The notes under the pieces: model-generated
What the model saw: only the letters and a program-made list of their open reading frames with translations
Databases searched by the model: none
Told to the model about the DNA's origin: nothing
Shown here: piece after piece, positions 35,701 through 43,624 of the stretch
Layout: each line of letters opens with the position of its first letter
Numbering within the stretch: position 1 is the stretch's first letter
Assembly: GCF_902804475.1 (NCBI RefSeq)
Contig: NZ_CADCSU010000091.1
Location: forward strand, 1 to 52,332
DNA length: 52,332 bases
From: Flavobacterium bizetiae
Lineage (GTDB): Bacteria > Bacteroidota > Bacteroidia > Flavobacteriales > Flavobacteriaceae
Direction of reading: 5' to 3'
Made by a program: the position numbers and the translations under genes

Positions 35701-35869
35701 TCAGGGAGCTTCTGTTTCATTTATCGCCAGAAACTTATTCATTCTTTACAAGAAAACACCAAACGTAGATCCTGAATCTGTATTTAGTGCAGGAAATGCT
35801 CAGGGTGTAGAACAATTTGGAGTGCCAAAAACCAGAAGTTTCGGTTTAAGTTTAAATGTTAAATTTTAA
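32714..35869 (+). CDS. SusC/RagA-family TonB-dependent outer-membrane receptor
   Basis: 1051 residues. Signal peptide (MKTKLISLVFIGGMIFSANA), a carboxypeptidase-regulatory-like domain at about 38-118 (ISGQVVGQDDGMPIAGATIY ... VTYMGYAS), TonB plug at about 125-240 (VLVTALGVKKSSKSVAYAV, VVIRGNGSLNGNNQPMYVVN, ITVLKGGTAAALYGANAANG), then a 22-strand barrel ending in SFGLSLNVKF with terminal aromatic Phe. With SusD it forms an outer-membrane importer for oligosaccharides or peptides. Its substrate is inferred to be an amino-sugar derivative from the neighbours. First gene of the operon; 10 bp to susD. Confidence 0.95.
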   Translation: MKTKLISLVFIGGMIFSANAKEAAIKKHLFEQKSNQTEISGQVVGQDDGMPIAGATIYAKGNNKIATITDETGKFKLNVPENETHIIVTYMGYASLEYKLDNTQNLVISLKPAENVLDQVLVTALGVKKSSKSVAYAVTELKGTEFTKAKETNIANALVGKIAGVNVSSTATGPNGSSRVVIRGNGSLNGNNQPMYVVNDLPIDNTQLNLPGIGNGPGSTRINVDRGDGTSVINADDIKTITVLKGGTAAALYGANAANGVILIQTKRGAAQKGIGVDYNTSFTFETPSIIPDWQYEYGSGALGKKPTTQAEAIAAGRWSWGAKMDGTNVVQFDGVARPYVAQKNNIKNFYETGTTFINSLALSGGNEKATGRLSFSNMDNQGVVPNSDFNRKSINIASNVNLTNWLKFDVVAQYNIEKSNNRVTVSDAEANPNWGTYMIANTVDIRNLAPGYDENGVEEAWNPVAVATNPYFVVNKIKNNDTKNRFIGMLNVKLNFTPELFLQGRIGQDFTDYQFFGYIPKTTLNNPVGYAQGSRVKISNLNSEAILNYTKKNIVDNFSLNALIGVNSRTNLRDETRFEGSNFVLDDFYAISNLSTLTYSYPYGKTKTNSVYAAADFDYKNIVFLNVTGRQDWFSTLSKDNNTVFYPSVGTSIIVSDIVKMPEFISFAKLRSSWAQVGGATPDPYALNQSYSMIQGGHNGQQLQGPTSSRVPNPTLSPLTSTTFEIGTDLGFFNNRLNLDFAYYNRATTNDIVETTISNASGSSTALLNLGKMRNKGVEVLLSGKIINSENFSWDASFNGSYNKNTVEALTDQLNSITMATSVNGYVTITSDVGRPYSIIKGYKPRVDAKGNTVYNVSGGSATIAQGPLEELGQGVHPWTAGISNEFKYKNISFSFLIDGKFGGSLYSGTDLYGTRMGLTKLTLEGRENGLPIKGVDTNGNPVDMVIAPENLRTYYDGLRNISSTFVYDASFVKLRQIILGYDLPIQRIKGLSKLQGASVSFIARNLFILYKKTPNVDPESVFSAGNAQGVEQFGVPKTRSFGLSLNVKF

Positions 35870-35903
35870 ACTCACTTAGTTGCTAATTTTTAAATTAAAA
35901 GAC

Positions 35904-37433
35904 ATGAAAAAGTTAACCATATTATATATCGCAGGAATACTTTTAGGAAGTATGGCATCCTGTACTGATGATTTTGAAGAAATCAATACTAACCCAAATT
36001 CCGTTGATAAACCAAACCCGAATTTTGTTTTCAGTAAAGCACAGCTGGACGGTTTAAACAACAATTATTTCTTAATCAATATTTTAGAATGCGGCGGTAT
36101 GATACAGCATTATGCTACATACAAAGAAGCTTCTGGTGTGGGAGATAAATATTTAAGCAACGAAGTTTATTATTCGGCTTATTTCAATCAGGCTTATCCA
36201 ACCGGGATTGCCGAAACACAAATTGTAATCGATGCTTTAAAAAATAGTCCAAACGAAAGTAACCGACTTAATATTGCCAGAATCTGGAAAGCGTATTTGT
36301 ATCATAAAATTACAGATTTATACGGAGACATTCCGTACTCAGAAGCTGCAAAAGCAAACAGTACGCAAATTTTTATTCCAAAATATGATTCTCAGGAATT
36401 CATCTACAAAGATTTACTAAAAGAATTAGATGAAGCTGCAACAGCATTAGATCCTGCGAAACCAAGTTTTGGCAAAGCCGATTTTATTTATGATGGAGAT
36501 GTTGCCAAATGGAAAAAATTCTCTTACTCTTTAATGCTTCGTTTAGGATTGCGATTAAGTAAAGTAGATCCTGCTTTATCAAAAACTTGGGTAACCAAAG
36601 CCATTGCCGGAGGCGTAATCCTGAATACTTCTGACAATGCGATCATGAAATATACCGACGGCCCAAATGACTTTAACAGAAATCCTGTTGGTCTTGATTC
36701 GAGAAGACAAGATTTTACAGCAGGCTCTTATGGTCAAAAAAATGTTGAAGGCGGAAAACTTGCGGTAACTTTTATTAATTTATTAAAATCTACTGCTGAT
36801 CCCAGAATTAGTGTTTACTCAGGTGTTTGGCAAGGAACAGTACAAAACACGACTCTTGCAATTCAAAAAGGTTTTCCTAACGGAACTAAAACAGCTCCAA
36901 CAGCGGCTGAACAAGCGACTTATTCTGAACCTAACCAAAGTACCGTTTTTAAATATGATGCTCCACTTGTATTGATAAGCAATGCCGAAACGAATTTTTA
37001 TTTAGCCGAAGCTGCCGCTAGAGGCTGGTATACCGGAGATACAGATAAAAATCTTTATGAAAATGGTGTAAAAGCCTCTTTCTTAAACATGGGAATCTAC
37101 GGAATAAGTTATGCTATAACAGATGCAACTGCTTATTTAACCTTAAATCCGTTTAATGCTGCGGGATCTTTTGAAGCAAAAATGAACCAGATTCATACTC
37201 AGATTTATATTGCTTTATTTGTAGACGAACAGGAAGTCTATGCCAACTGGAGAAGAACAGGATATCCGGTTTTAACACCGGTAAATTTTCCGGGCAACGT
37301 TACAAATGGCACAATTCCAAGACGTTTCAAATACCCAACCAGCGAATACTCAGTGAATTCAGCTAACTTAGCAGAAGCGGTTAAACGTCAGGGAGAAGAT
37401 AGTTTTACAACCAGAATGTGGTGGGATAAATAA
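35904..37433 (+). CDS. SusD/RagB-family nutrient-binding outer-membrane lipoprotein
   Basis: 509 residues from the ATG at 35904 (MKKLTILYIAGILLGSMASC), which gives lipobox GSMASC; an in-frame start at 35880 lies too far upstream. The domain (SusD_2 type) shows NTNPNSVDKPNPNFVF near the N-terminus, KITDLYGDIPYSEA and the C-terminal NWRRTGYPVLTPV ... PRRFKYPTSEYSVN. It caps the SusC barrel and binds substrate. A hairpin with T-run follows at 37523-37570, which may reduce read-through into the permease gene. Confidence 0.95.
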   Translation: MKKLTILYIAGILLGSMASCTDDFEEINTNPNSVDKPNPNFVFSKAQLDGLNNNYFLINILECGGMIQHYATYKEASGVGDKYLSNEVYYSAYFNQAYPTGIAETQIVIDALKNSPNESNRLNIARIWKAYLYHKITDLYGDIPYSEAAKANSTQIFIPKYDSQEFIYKDLLKELDEAATALDPAKPSFGKADFIYDGDVAKWKKFSYSLMLRLGLRLSKVDPALSKTWVTKAIAGGVILNTSDNAIMKYTDGPNDFNRNPVGLDSRRQDFTAGSYGQKNVEGGKLAVTFINLLKSTADPRISVYSGVWQGTVQNTTLAIQKGFPNGTKTAPTAAEQATYSEPNQSTVFKYDAPLVLISNAETNFYLAEAAARGWYTGDTDKNLYENGVKASFLNMGIYGISYAITDATAYLTLNPFNAAGSFEAKMNQIHTQIYIALFVDEQEVYANWRRTGYPVLTPVNFPGNVTNGTIPRRFKYPTSEYSVNSANLAEAVKRQGEDSFTTRMWWDK

Positions 37434-37522
37434 AAATAATAACCGTTGACATAATTATTTAAACATATAGAAACCTAGTTTTAATTAAAAATTGAGAATT
37501 AAAAATTAAAAACTATGAAACC

Positions 37523-37570
37523 GCATTTCACATATCGCTATGATATTTATTATAAGTGAAACGCCTTTTT
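37523..37570 (+). terminator. Imperfect hairpin between susD and the permease gene
   Basis: Arms GCATTTCAC (37523-37531) and GTGAAACGC (37556-37564), one mismatch, extended by ATAT/TATAA, followed by CTTTTTAAA. It may attenuate transcription, lowering downstream enzyme expression relative to the abundant SusCD proteins. The loop is long, so confidence is moderate. Confidence 0.5.
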
Positions 37571-37652
37571 AAATTCCAAAAAACTATGTTTCTATGTGTT
37601 TAATCAAATTTTCACCAATTACTCTCAACGGAGTTAATAATACAAAAGATAA

Positions 37653-38972
37653 ATGAGCATTTTAATTCTTACGGCATGCATTGCGTTTTTAATCATTCAG
37701 ATAGCTTGGCTTAAAATCAATCCGTTTATTGCCTTTATCATAACAGCTTTATTAGCAGGTCTTTTTTTAGGGCTGCCAATAGAAACTTTGTCTCAAACCG
37801 TACAAAAAGGTTTGGGCGAAATGTTAGGATCTATCACTTTGATTATTGTTTTCGGAACCTGTATTGGTAAACTTACCGTTTCATCAGGTGCTGCCAATGT
37901 TATTGCCAAAACAGTTATGGGATGGACGGGCAAAAAATACGTTCGCCTTGGCTTAATGATTACCGGATTTATTGTTGGGATACCACTATTTTATAGCGTT
38001 GGATTTGTTTTGTTAGTTCCATTAATCTTCTCAGTAGCCCATCAATTTAAACTGTCAAAAGTATATCTCGGTATTCCAATGCTGGCGTCGCTTTCAGTAG
38101 CACACGGTTTCTTGCCTCCACATCCGTCTCCAATGGCTTTAAGCAGTATTTTAAAAGCTGATATCGGACTCGTTTTAGTCTACGGAATCATCATTGCGAT
38201 TCCAACTATATTTATTGCAGGATTGTTATTTTCGAATTTACTCAAAAACATCAAAACCGAATCAGACCATGAAATTCTAAACGTCGAAGAAATAGTTAAT
38301 GAAGGGAAACGACCTAGTTTTTCTCTTAGTTTATTCTCCGCCTTATTTCCGGTTTTCGGATTAACACTGACCTCGATATTACCCATGATTTCTAAAAATG
38401 AAACTCTGGTTAATATCTGCAAAACGGTTGGAGAACCAAGTATGATTATGCTGATTTCTTTATTGATTTGTACCTATACGTTAGGAATCAGAATGAACAG
38501 AAGCATCACATCAGTAATGGATGATTATGCCGTTGCAATAAAAGATGTCGCTTTGATTGTTCTAATTGTTGGTGGAGCCGGAGGTTTAAAAGAAGTAATG
38601 ATCGTAAGCGGCGTAAACGAAACTATCGTAGCAACTTTAACACAAATAAACATTCATCCATATTTATTGGCCTGGATGATGGCGGCAATCATACGCGTTT
38701 GTGTAGGTTCTGCTACAGCAGCCGGATTAATGACTGCAAGCGTTTTATTACCTTTACTACAAACCACCGGGCTCGACCCTAACCTATTAGTCTTATCAGT
38801 AGGAGCAGGAAGTTTAATGTGTTCGCACGTAAACGATCCAAGCTTCTGGATGTTCAAAGAATATTTTAATATCAGCCTAAAAGACACGTTCAAATCATGG
38901 ACCGTCATGGAATCTCTAGTATCTGTTTTAGGAATCATTTTCGTTTTTATTTTAAACTCTATAATACATTAA
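37653..38972 (+). CDS. GntP-family permease (gluconate/sugar-acid or D-amino-acid symporter)
   Basis: 439 residues with about 12 membrane helices. The family signatures are visible: KGLGEMLGSITLIIVFGTC, PPHPSPMALSS (the cytosolic-entry re-entrant segment) and CVGSATAAGLMTASVLLPLL. GntP-family members import gluconate, ketogluconates, glycerate or D-serine with protons, so either a sugar acid or a D-amino acid would fit, and D-glucosaminate is both. It follows susD by 220 bp and precedes ridA by 4 bp. Confidence 0.93.
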   Translation: MSILILTACIAFLIIQIAWLKINPFIAFIITALLAGLFLGLPIETLSQTVQKGLGEMLGSITLIIVFGTCIGKLTVSSGAANVIAKTVMGWTGKKYVRLGLMITGFIVGIPLFYSVGFVLLVPLIFSVAHQFKLSKVYLGIPMLASLSVAHGFLPPHPSPMALSSILKADIGLVLVYGIIIAIPTIFIAGLLFSNLLKNIKTESDHEILNVEEIVNEGKRPSFSLSLFSALFPVFGLTLTSILPMISKNETLVNICKTVGEPSMIMLISLLICTYTLGIRMNRSITSVMDDYAVAIKDVALIVLIVGGAGGLKEVMIVSGVNETIVATLTQINIHPYLLAWMMAAIIRVCVGSATAAGLMTASVLLPLLQTTGLDPNLLVLSVGAGSLMCSHVNDPSFWMFKEYFNISLKDTFKSWTVMESLVSVLGIIFVFILNSIIH

Positions 38973-38976
38973 TATC

Positions 38977-39444
38977 ATGAATTTATTACCACAAGAAAAA
39001 TTTGAAACACTTGGTTTGTCTCTTCCACCGGCGCCTCAGCCATTAGGAATATATAAACCGTATTTAGTTGATGGTAAATATTTATATCTTTCAGGTCACG
39101 GGCCTGTTAACGACGACAAATCCTTAATCATTGGCCGAATTGGCGATGACATGGATATCGAAGAAGGAAAATTAGCAGCAAGACAAGTCGGATTAACCAT
39201 GCTTTCTACAATTGTAACCAATTTCGGGAGCCTGAATAAAGTAAAACGTGTTATAAAAGTTTTAGGAATGGTCAATTGCAATGGCGAATTCTTGAGACAT
39301 CCGTACGTTATAAACGGTTGTAGCGAATTGTTTGCCGAAGTTTGGGGACAAGAAAACGGAATTGGAGTAAGAAGCGCCGTAGGAATGGGTTCTTTACCGG
39401 ACAATATTCCTGTTGAAGTTGAAGCTGTTTTCGAATTATATTAA
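38977..39444 (+). CDS. RidA/YjgF family protein
   Basis: 155 residues, somewhat longer than the usual 125-130. The RidA arginine is present in GVRSAVGMGSLPDNIPVEVEAVF, the hallmark active-site region. RidA proteins hydrolyse the reactive enamine/imine products of PLP-dependent dehydratases. Beside a D-serine-dehydratase-fold enzyme encoded three genes on, this role fits exactly. It starts 4 bp after the permease gene. Confidence 0.9.
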   Translation: MNLLPQEKFETLGLSLPPAPQPLGIYKPYLVDGKYLYLSGHGPVNDDKSLIIGRIGDDMDIEEGKLAARQVGLTMLSTIVTNFGSLNKVKRVIKVLGMVNCNGEFLRHPYVINGCSELFAEVWGQENGIGVRSAVGMGSLPDNIPVEVEAVFELY

Positions 39445-39454
39445 AAAAAAGTTA

Positions 39455-39604
39455 TGCCACAGATTTCACAGATTAAAATGATTTTTTTTCGCCACGAATT
39501 ACCCAAATTTTCACGAATTAATTTTCACATACTGATTTGTGTAAATTAGTGTAATTCGTGGCAAACAAAATTTTTAATCTTTTTAAATCATTTAATCTGT
39601 GGCA
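39455..39604. repeat. Nested inverted repeats between ridA and the kinase gene
   Basis: Outer arms TGCCACAGATT (39455-39465) and AATCTGTGGCA (39594-39604) are exact complements; inner arms GCCACGAATTAC (39491-39502) and GTAATTCGTGGC (39551-39562) are also exact. The same inner word occurs at 11148-11212. In the operon transcript this would form one long hairpin, a possible processing or attenuation site. No other gene lies in 39445-39618. Confidence 0.75.
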
Positions 39605-39618
39605 AAAAACAAAAAATT

Positions 39619-40647
39619 ATGAATACAACACCACAAACTAGAATTGCAACTTTTGGAGAATTATTACTTCGAATGAGCGTTGCAAATGGAAACCGATTTA
39701 CGCAGGCCAATGAAATAAAAATTCATGTTGGAGGTGCCGAAGCAAATGTTTGTGTTTTACTTTCTCAACTCGGGATTCAAACCGATTATATTACCCGATT
39801 ACCCGAAAATGATTTGGCACAACTCGCCTTAAACGAACTTCAGAAATACAAAGTACATACTTCAAAATGTGTTTATGGCGGAGAACGTTTGGGATTGTAT
39901 TTTGTCGAAGCCGGAAATCAAATCAGACAATCACAAGTTATTTACGATCGAAGCAATTCATCTTTTGCAACTATCGAAAAAGATCAGATCAATTGGGATT
40001 TGGCTTTCGCCGATGTTACGCACTTTCACTGGTCAGGAATAAGTCCGGGAGTTTCTCATGAAGCAGGTTTGGCTTGTAAAGAAGCGATTTTGGCAGCACA
40101 TAAAAAAGGTTTGCCTATTTCGTCTGACTTTAATTATAGATCCAAATTATGGCAATACGGAAAACATCCGTCTGAAATCATGCCGGATTTACTTCAATAT
40201 AGCACGATTACCGTTGCTGATTTGGATGCCATTGAAATTTATTTCGGAATCAAAACCGATAAAAACGAATCAGATGAAGCTCGTTTTCAGAAAACATTCG
40301 AATTATTAAAAGTAAAAATGCCTCATCTAAAAACATTAGCAATGAGTTTTAGAAAATCTGATGGGCCGGCGCATTTATACAAAGGATTACTAATTCATGA
40401 TGATAATTTTTATCAGACAGAAGAACACAAAATACATGTGGTAACGGATCAAATTGGTTCCGGAGACGCTTTCAACGCTGGATTATTATACGGATTATCG
40501 AATAAATTTTCCGGACAGGAATCTATCGAATGGGCAACAGCTTGTGGCGTAATCAAACAGAGCATTCACGGAGATTTCGCCATCACAAATGAAAACGAAA
40601 TAAGTCATTTCATCAAAAATGGCTCAAGTAATAGAATTAATAGATAA
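39619..40647 (+). CDS. kdgK: PfkB-family sugar kinase, probable 2-keto-3-deoxygluconate kinase
   Basis: 342 residues, ribokinase fold. N-terminal GELLLRMSV and VGGAEANVCVLLSQLG bind sugar; the C-terminal DQIGSGDAFNAG carries the catalytic Asp283. Placed directly before a KDPG aldolase, it most likely phosphorylates 2-keto-3-deoxygluconate at C6. Other aldonate or ketoacid kinases of the family remain possible. It follows a 174-bp repeat-filled gap and is 9 bp from eda. Confidence 0.88.
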   Translation: MNTTPQTRIATFGELLLRMSVANGNRFTQANEIKIHVGGAEANVCVLLSQLGIQTDYITRLPENDLAQLALNELQKYKVHTSKCVYGGERLGLYFVEAGNQIRQSQVIYDRSNSSFATIEKDQINWDLAFADVTHFHWSGISPGVSHEAGLACKEAILAAHKKGLPISSDFNYRSKLWQYGKHPSEIMPDLLQYSTITVADLDAIEIYFGIKTDKNESDEARFQKTFELLKVKMPHLKTLAMSFRKSDGPAHLYKGLLIHDDNFYQTEEHKIHVVTDQIGSGDAFNAGLLYGLSNKFSGQESIEWATACGVIKQSIHGDFAITNENEISHFIKNGSSNRINR

Positions 40648-40656
40648 AATAAGAAA

Positions 40657-41304
40657 ATGTACAGCATATTAAAAACGCAAGGTGTACTTCCGTTAGTAAC
40701 CCAAATCAACATTGAAACAGCCCAAATAGTATTGCAATCAGCGGCTGATGCTGGCATTAAAATTATCGAGTTTGCTGCTCGTGCAAATGATGCTAAAGAA
40801 GTTTTTAGCCAAATGATAGCCTTTAAAAAAGCAAATAATTTAGATGTAAAAATAGCCGTTGGATCTATCTTAAGTGTAGATGATGCCGAAACATTTCATC
40901 TTCTTGGAGCAGATTGCATTGTTTGCCCGCATACAGATCTGGAAATTGGAAATTATTGTTTCAAAAATAATATTTATTGGATTCCCGGAGCTGCAACATT
41001 AAACGAAATATTGCAAGCCAATAAATTAGGTGCCGAAATTGTAAAACTTTTTCCAGCTGATAAAATTGGTGGTCCAGGATATGTAAAAGCAATAAGAGCG
41101 CCTTTCCCAAATTTGAAAATAATGCCAACAGGAGGCGTAACGCTCGAAGAAAGCAATTTAAAATCATGGTTCAAATCCGGAGTTGTCTGCGTGGGAATTG
41201 GTTCTAATTTATTTTCGAAAGAAATGCTTTTGAATTTAAATTATGAGCAATCTTTAAAGGCATTTCAAAATTTAATTGAAGTTGTAGAAAAAACCAGAAA
41301 CTAA
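40657..41304 (+). CDS. eda: 2-dehydro-3-deoxy-phosphogluconate (KDPG) aldolase
   Basis: 215 residues, TIM barrel class I aldolase. Schiff-base Lys130 (EIVKLFPADK), catalytic Glu38 and Arg42 (IIEFAARAND) and the phosphate-binding PTGGVTLEE are in their expected places relative to KDPG aldolases. It splits KDPG into pyruvate and glyceraldehyde 3-phosphate, the last step of the Entner-Doudoroff route. Nine bp behind the kinase gene and 4 bp before the PLP-enzyme gene, so co-translated. Confidence 0.92.
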   Translation: MYSILKTQGVLPLVTQINIETAQIVLQSAADAGIKIIEFAARANDAKEVFSQMIAFKKANNLDVKIAVGSILSVDDAETFHLLGADCIVCPHTDLEIGNYCFKNNIYWIPGAATLNEILQANKLGAEIVKLFPADKIGGPGYVKAIRAPFPNLKIMPTGGVTLEESNLKSWFKSGVVCVGIGSNLFSKEMLLNLNYEQSLKAFQNLIEVVEKTRN

Positions 41305-41308
41305 AGTT

Positions 41309-42424
41309 ATGCAAAACAATTGGTGGAAAATTAATTCCGAACTCCGCATTGATACGCCATTTTTAGCCGTTTACGAAGATCGTATTCAGGCAAATATTGA
41401 GCGCTTGATTGAAGCAGTAAAAGGCGAAACTCAAAAATTAAGACCACACATCAAGACGCATAAAATAGGTGAAATTCTGGATTTGTTTAAAACCTACAAC
41501 ATCAGTAAAATAAAATGCGCCACAATTGCCGAAGCTGAATTAGCCGCGATACATGAAATTCAAGACGTGCTTCTCGCCTATCAACCTGTTGGCGCTAAAA
41601 AAGACAGATGGATTGCCTTGATTCAGAAATATCCAAATGTTGCTTTTTCGACTATTGTTGACAATTTTGATTCGGCGAAAGCCTTAAATGAAAGTGCCGA
41701 GAAAAACAATCTTAAACTTACCGTTTATCTGGATTTAAATACCGGAATGAACAGAACCGGAATTTCGGTTTCTAAAAACTGGAAAGCTTTAATTGATGAA
41801 ATTGTTTTACTGAAAAACATTCATTTTGCAGGAATTCACATTTATGATGGTCATTTAAAAGGAGATTTAGAACATCGATTTGATACCGCTTCCAATTTAT
41901 TTTTTAGCATAAACGAAGAAATTCAGGCGATTAATAAAAAACTGGGTTACGAATTAAAAATTGTCGCTGGCGGATCGAACACTTTTCCGTTTTATGCCAC
42001 TCAGGAAAACGTAGAATGCAGTCCCGGAACTTTTGTTTTTTGGGATTCGAATTACCAGATTCATTTACCGGAACAGCATTTTGAGCCGGCTTTGGTTATT
42101 GTTGGAACCATAATTTCAAAACCAACAAGTGATACTTTTTGTATTGATATTGGATACAAAGCCGTAGCTTCTGAAAATCCAATCGATAAAAGATTAGTCA
42201 TTTTAAATGATGAAAACCTAATCCCAACGGCACATTCAGAAGAACATTTAATTATAGAAAACCGAGGAAAAAACGAGTATGCAATTGGCGATACCATTTA
42301 TGCTCAGCCATATCATGTTTGCCCTACTTGCGCCCTTTACGATTCGGTTCAGGTCGTGAATTCGGCACATGAAATTTGCAATCAATGGCAAGTGGTTGCC
42401 CGCAGCAGAAAAATTAATATCTAG
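41309..42424 (+). CDS. PLP enzyme of the D-threonine aldolase/D-serine dehydratase (DSD1) family, possible D-glucosaminate dehydratase
   Basis: 371 residues. N-terminal alanine-racemase-like barrel with RPHIKTHK (PLP Schiff-base lysine Lys49) and a C-terminal metal site YHVCPTC (His336, Cys338), as in eukaryotic-type D-serine dehydratase and D-threonine aldolase. These enzymes act on D-configured beta-hydroxy-alpha-amino acids using PLP and a divalent metal. D-glucosaminate has that structure at C2-C3, and its dehydration yields 2-keto-3-deoxygluconate, the substrate of the neighbouring kinase. D-serine or D-threonine are the alternatives. 129 bp to the next gene. Confidence 0.85.
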   Translation: MQNNWWKINSELRIDTPFLAVYEDRIQANIERLIEAVKGETQKLRPHIKTHKIGEILDLFKTYNISKIKCATIAEAELAAIHEIQDVLLAYQPVGAKKDRWIALIQKYPNVAFSTIVDNFDSAKALNESAEKNNLKLTVYLDLNTGMNRTGISVSKNWKALIDEIVLLKNIHFAGIHIYDGHLKGDLEHRFDTASNLFFSINEEIQAINKKLGYELKIVAGGSNTFPFYATQENVECSPGTFVFWDSNYQIHLPEQHFEPALVIVGTIISKPTSDTFCIDIGYKAVASENPIDKRLVILNDENLIPTAHSEEHLIIENRGKNEYAIGDTIYAQPYHVCPTCALYDSVQVVNSAHEICNQWQVVARSRKINI

Positions 42425-42553
42425 CAGCAGAAAAAGCAGAATAAAGAAAAAAGAATAGAAAATAGATCGAAGAAGAAAGAGAATAGACCTCATAATAACA
42501 CTTGTCTAGAGAACCTCTGAGCATTTGGACCTTTGTGCCTTAAAAAAAATAAT

Positions 42554-43624
42554 ATGTTTATAATAGACGCCCATTTAGACCTGAGCATGAATGCAATGGA
42601 ATGGAATCGAGATTTAAGAAATGACGTACCAACTTTGCGTCATCTCGAAAAAGGAATGACGGACAAACCTGATCGCGAACGCGCAACGGTTTCGTTTCCG
42701 GATTTACGACGCGGCAATATTGGTATTGTAGTCGCGACTCAAATTGCACGATTTGTAAAACCGGACAGTATTATTCCGGGGTGGAATTCTCCTGAACAAG
42801 CCTGGGCACAAACTCAAGGGCAGCTTGCGTGGTACAAAGCCATGGAAGAAGCCGGAGAAATCACAGCAATTACCGATAAAAAATCGCTTTTAAAACAAAT
42901 TGATTTATGGAATGATGGAACTCCAAACGATAAAAAACCTATTGGTTATATTTTGAGTTTAGAAGGCGCAGATTCCATTATTAATGTTTCATATTTAGAA
43001 AAAGCATACAATTACGGATTGCGTGCCATTGGTCCTGCGCATTATGGACCCGGGCGTTACGCAAACGGAACAGACGCAACCGGAAAAATGAACCAAAATG
43101 GTCTTGATTTATTAAAAGAAATGGAGCGTTTGAATATCATTCTTGATGCAACACATTTATGCGATGATGCTTTCTGGCAAGCTTTAGATCATTATCAAGG
43201 ACCAGTTTGGGCAAGTCATAACAATTGCAGAAGTCTGGTGGATCACAATCGTCAATATAGCGATGAAATGATTCAAGCATTAATTTCTCGCGGAGCCGTT
43301 ATTGGCGGTGCTTTAGATGCCTGGATGCTAGTTCCGGATTGGGAAAGAGGTGTTTCGACGCCAAAAGGTACCAATTGCAATCTTGAAACCGTTTTCAAAC
43401 ACATGGACCATATTTGTCAATTGGCCGGAAATGCCAATCATATTGGTGTGGGATCCGATTTGGATGGCGCTTTTGGTACAGAACAAGGTCCGTATGATTT
43501 AGATACGATTGCCGATTTGCAAAAATTGGTTTTGATCTTTAAAAACAACGGCTATTCTGATGAAGATTTAAATAAAATCTTTCACCAAAACTGGATCAAT
43601 TTCTTAATGAAAAATTGGGATTAA
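42554..43624 (+). CDS. Membrane-dipeptidase-type M19 peptidase
   Basis: 356 residues from the ATG at 42554 (MFIIDAHLDLSMNAMEW); an in-frame start at 42533 falls in repeat-like DNA. M19 zinc motifs are complete: DAHLDL (His7, Asp9), the bridging glutamate in SLEGADSI, His in ATHLCDDAFW, VWASHNNCRSLVDH and the GVGSDLDGAFG aspartate. No signal peptide, so cytosolic, unlike renal dipeptidase. M19 enzymes release D- or L-residues from dipeptides; here it might free an N-acylated amino-sugar acid. Its stop overlaps that of deoR-like gene by 4 bp. Confidence 0.9.
   Translation: MFIIDAHLDLSMNAMEWNRDLRNDVPTLRHLEKGMTDKPDRERATVSFPDLRRGNIGIVVATQIARFVKPDSIIPGWNSPEQAWAQTQGQLAWYKAMEEAGEITAITDKKSLLKQIDLWNDGTPNDKKPIGYILSLEGADSIINVSYLEKAYNYGLRAIGPAHYGPGRYANGTDATGKMNQNGLDLLKEMERLNIILDATHLCDDAFWQALDHYQGPVWASHNNCRSLVDHNRQYSDEMIQALISRGAVIGGALDAWMLVPDWERGVSTPKGTNCNLETVFKHMDHICQLAGNANHIGVGSDLDGAFGTEQGPYDLDTIADLQKLVLIFKNNGYSDEDLNKIFHQNWINFLMKNWD

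Noticed and set aside
41309..42424. Ordinary alanine racemase
   Set aside because: The C-terminal HVC metal site and RPHIKTHK motif belong to the D-threonine aldolase/D-serine dehydratase group.
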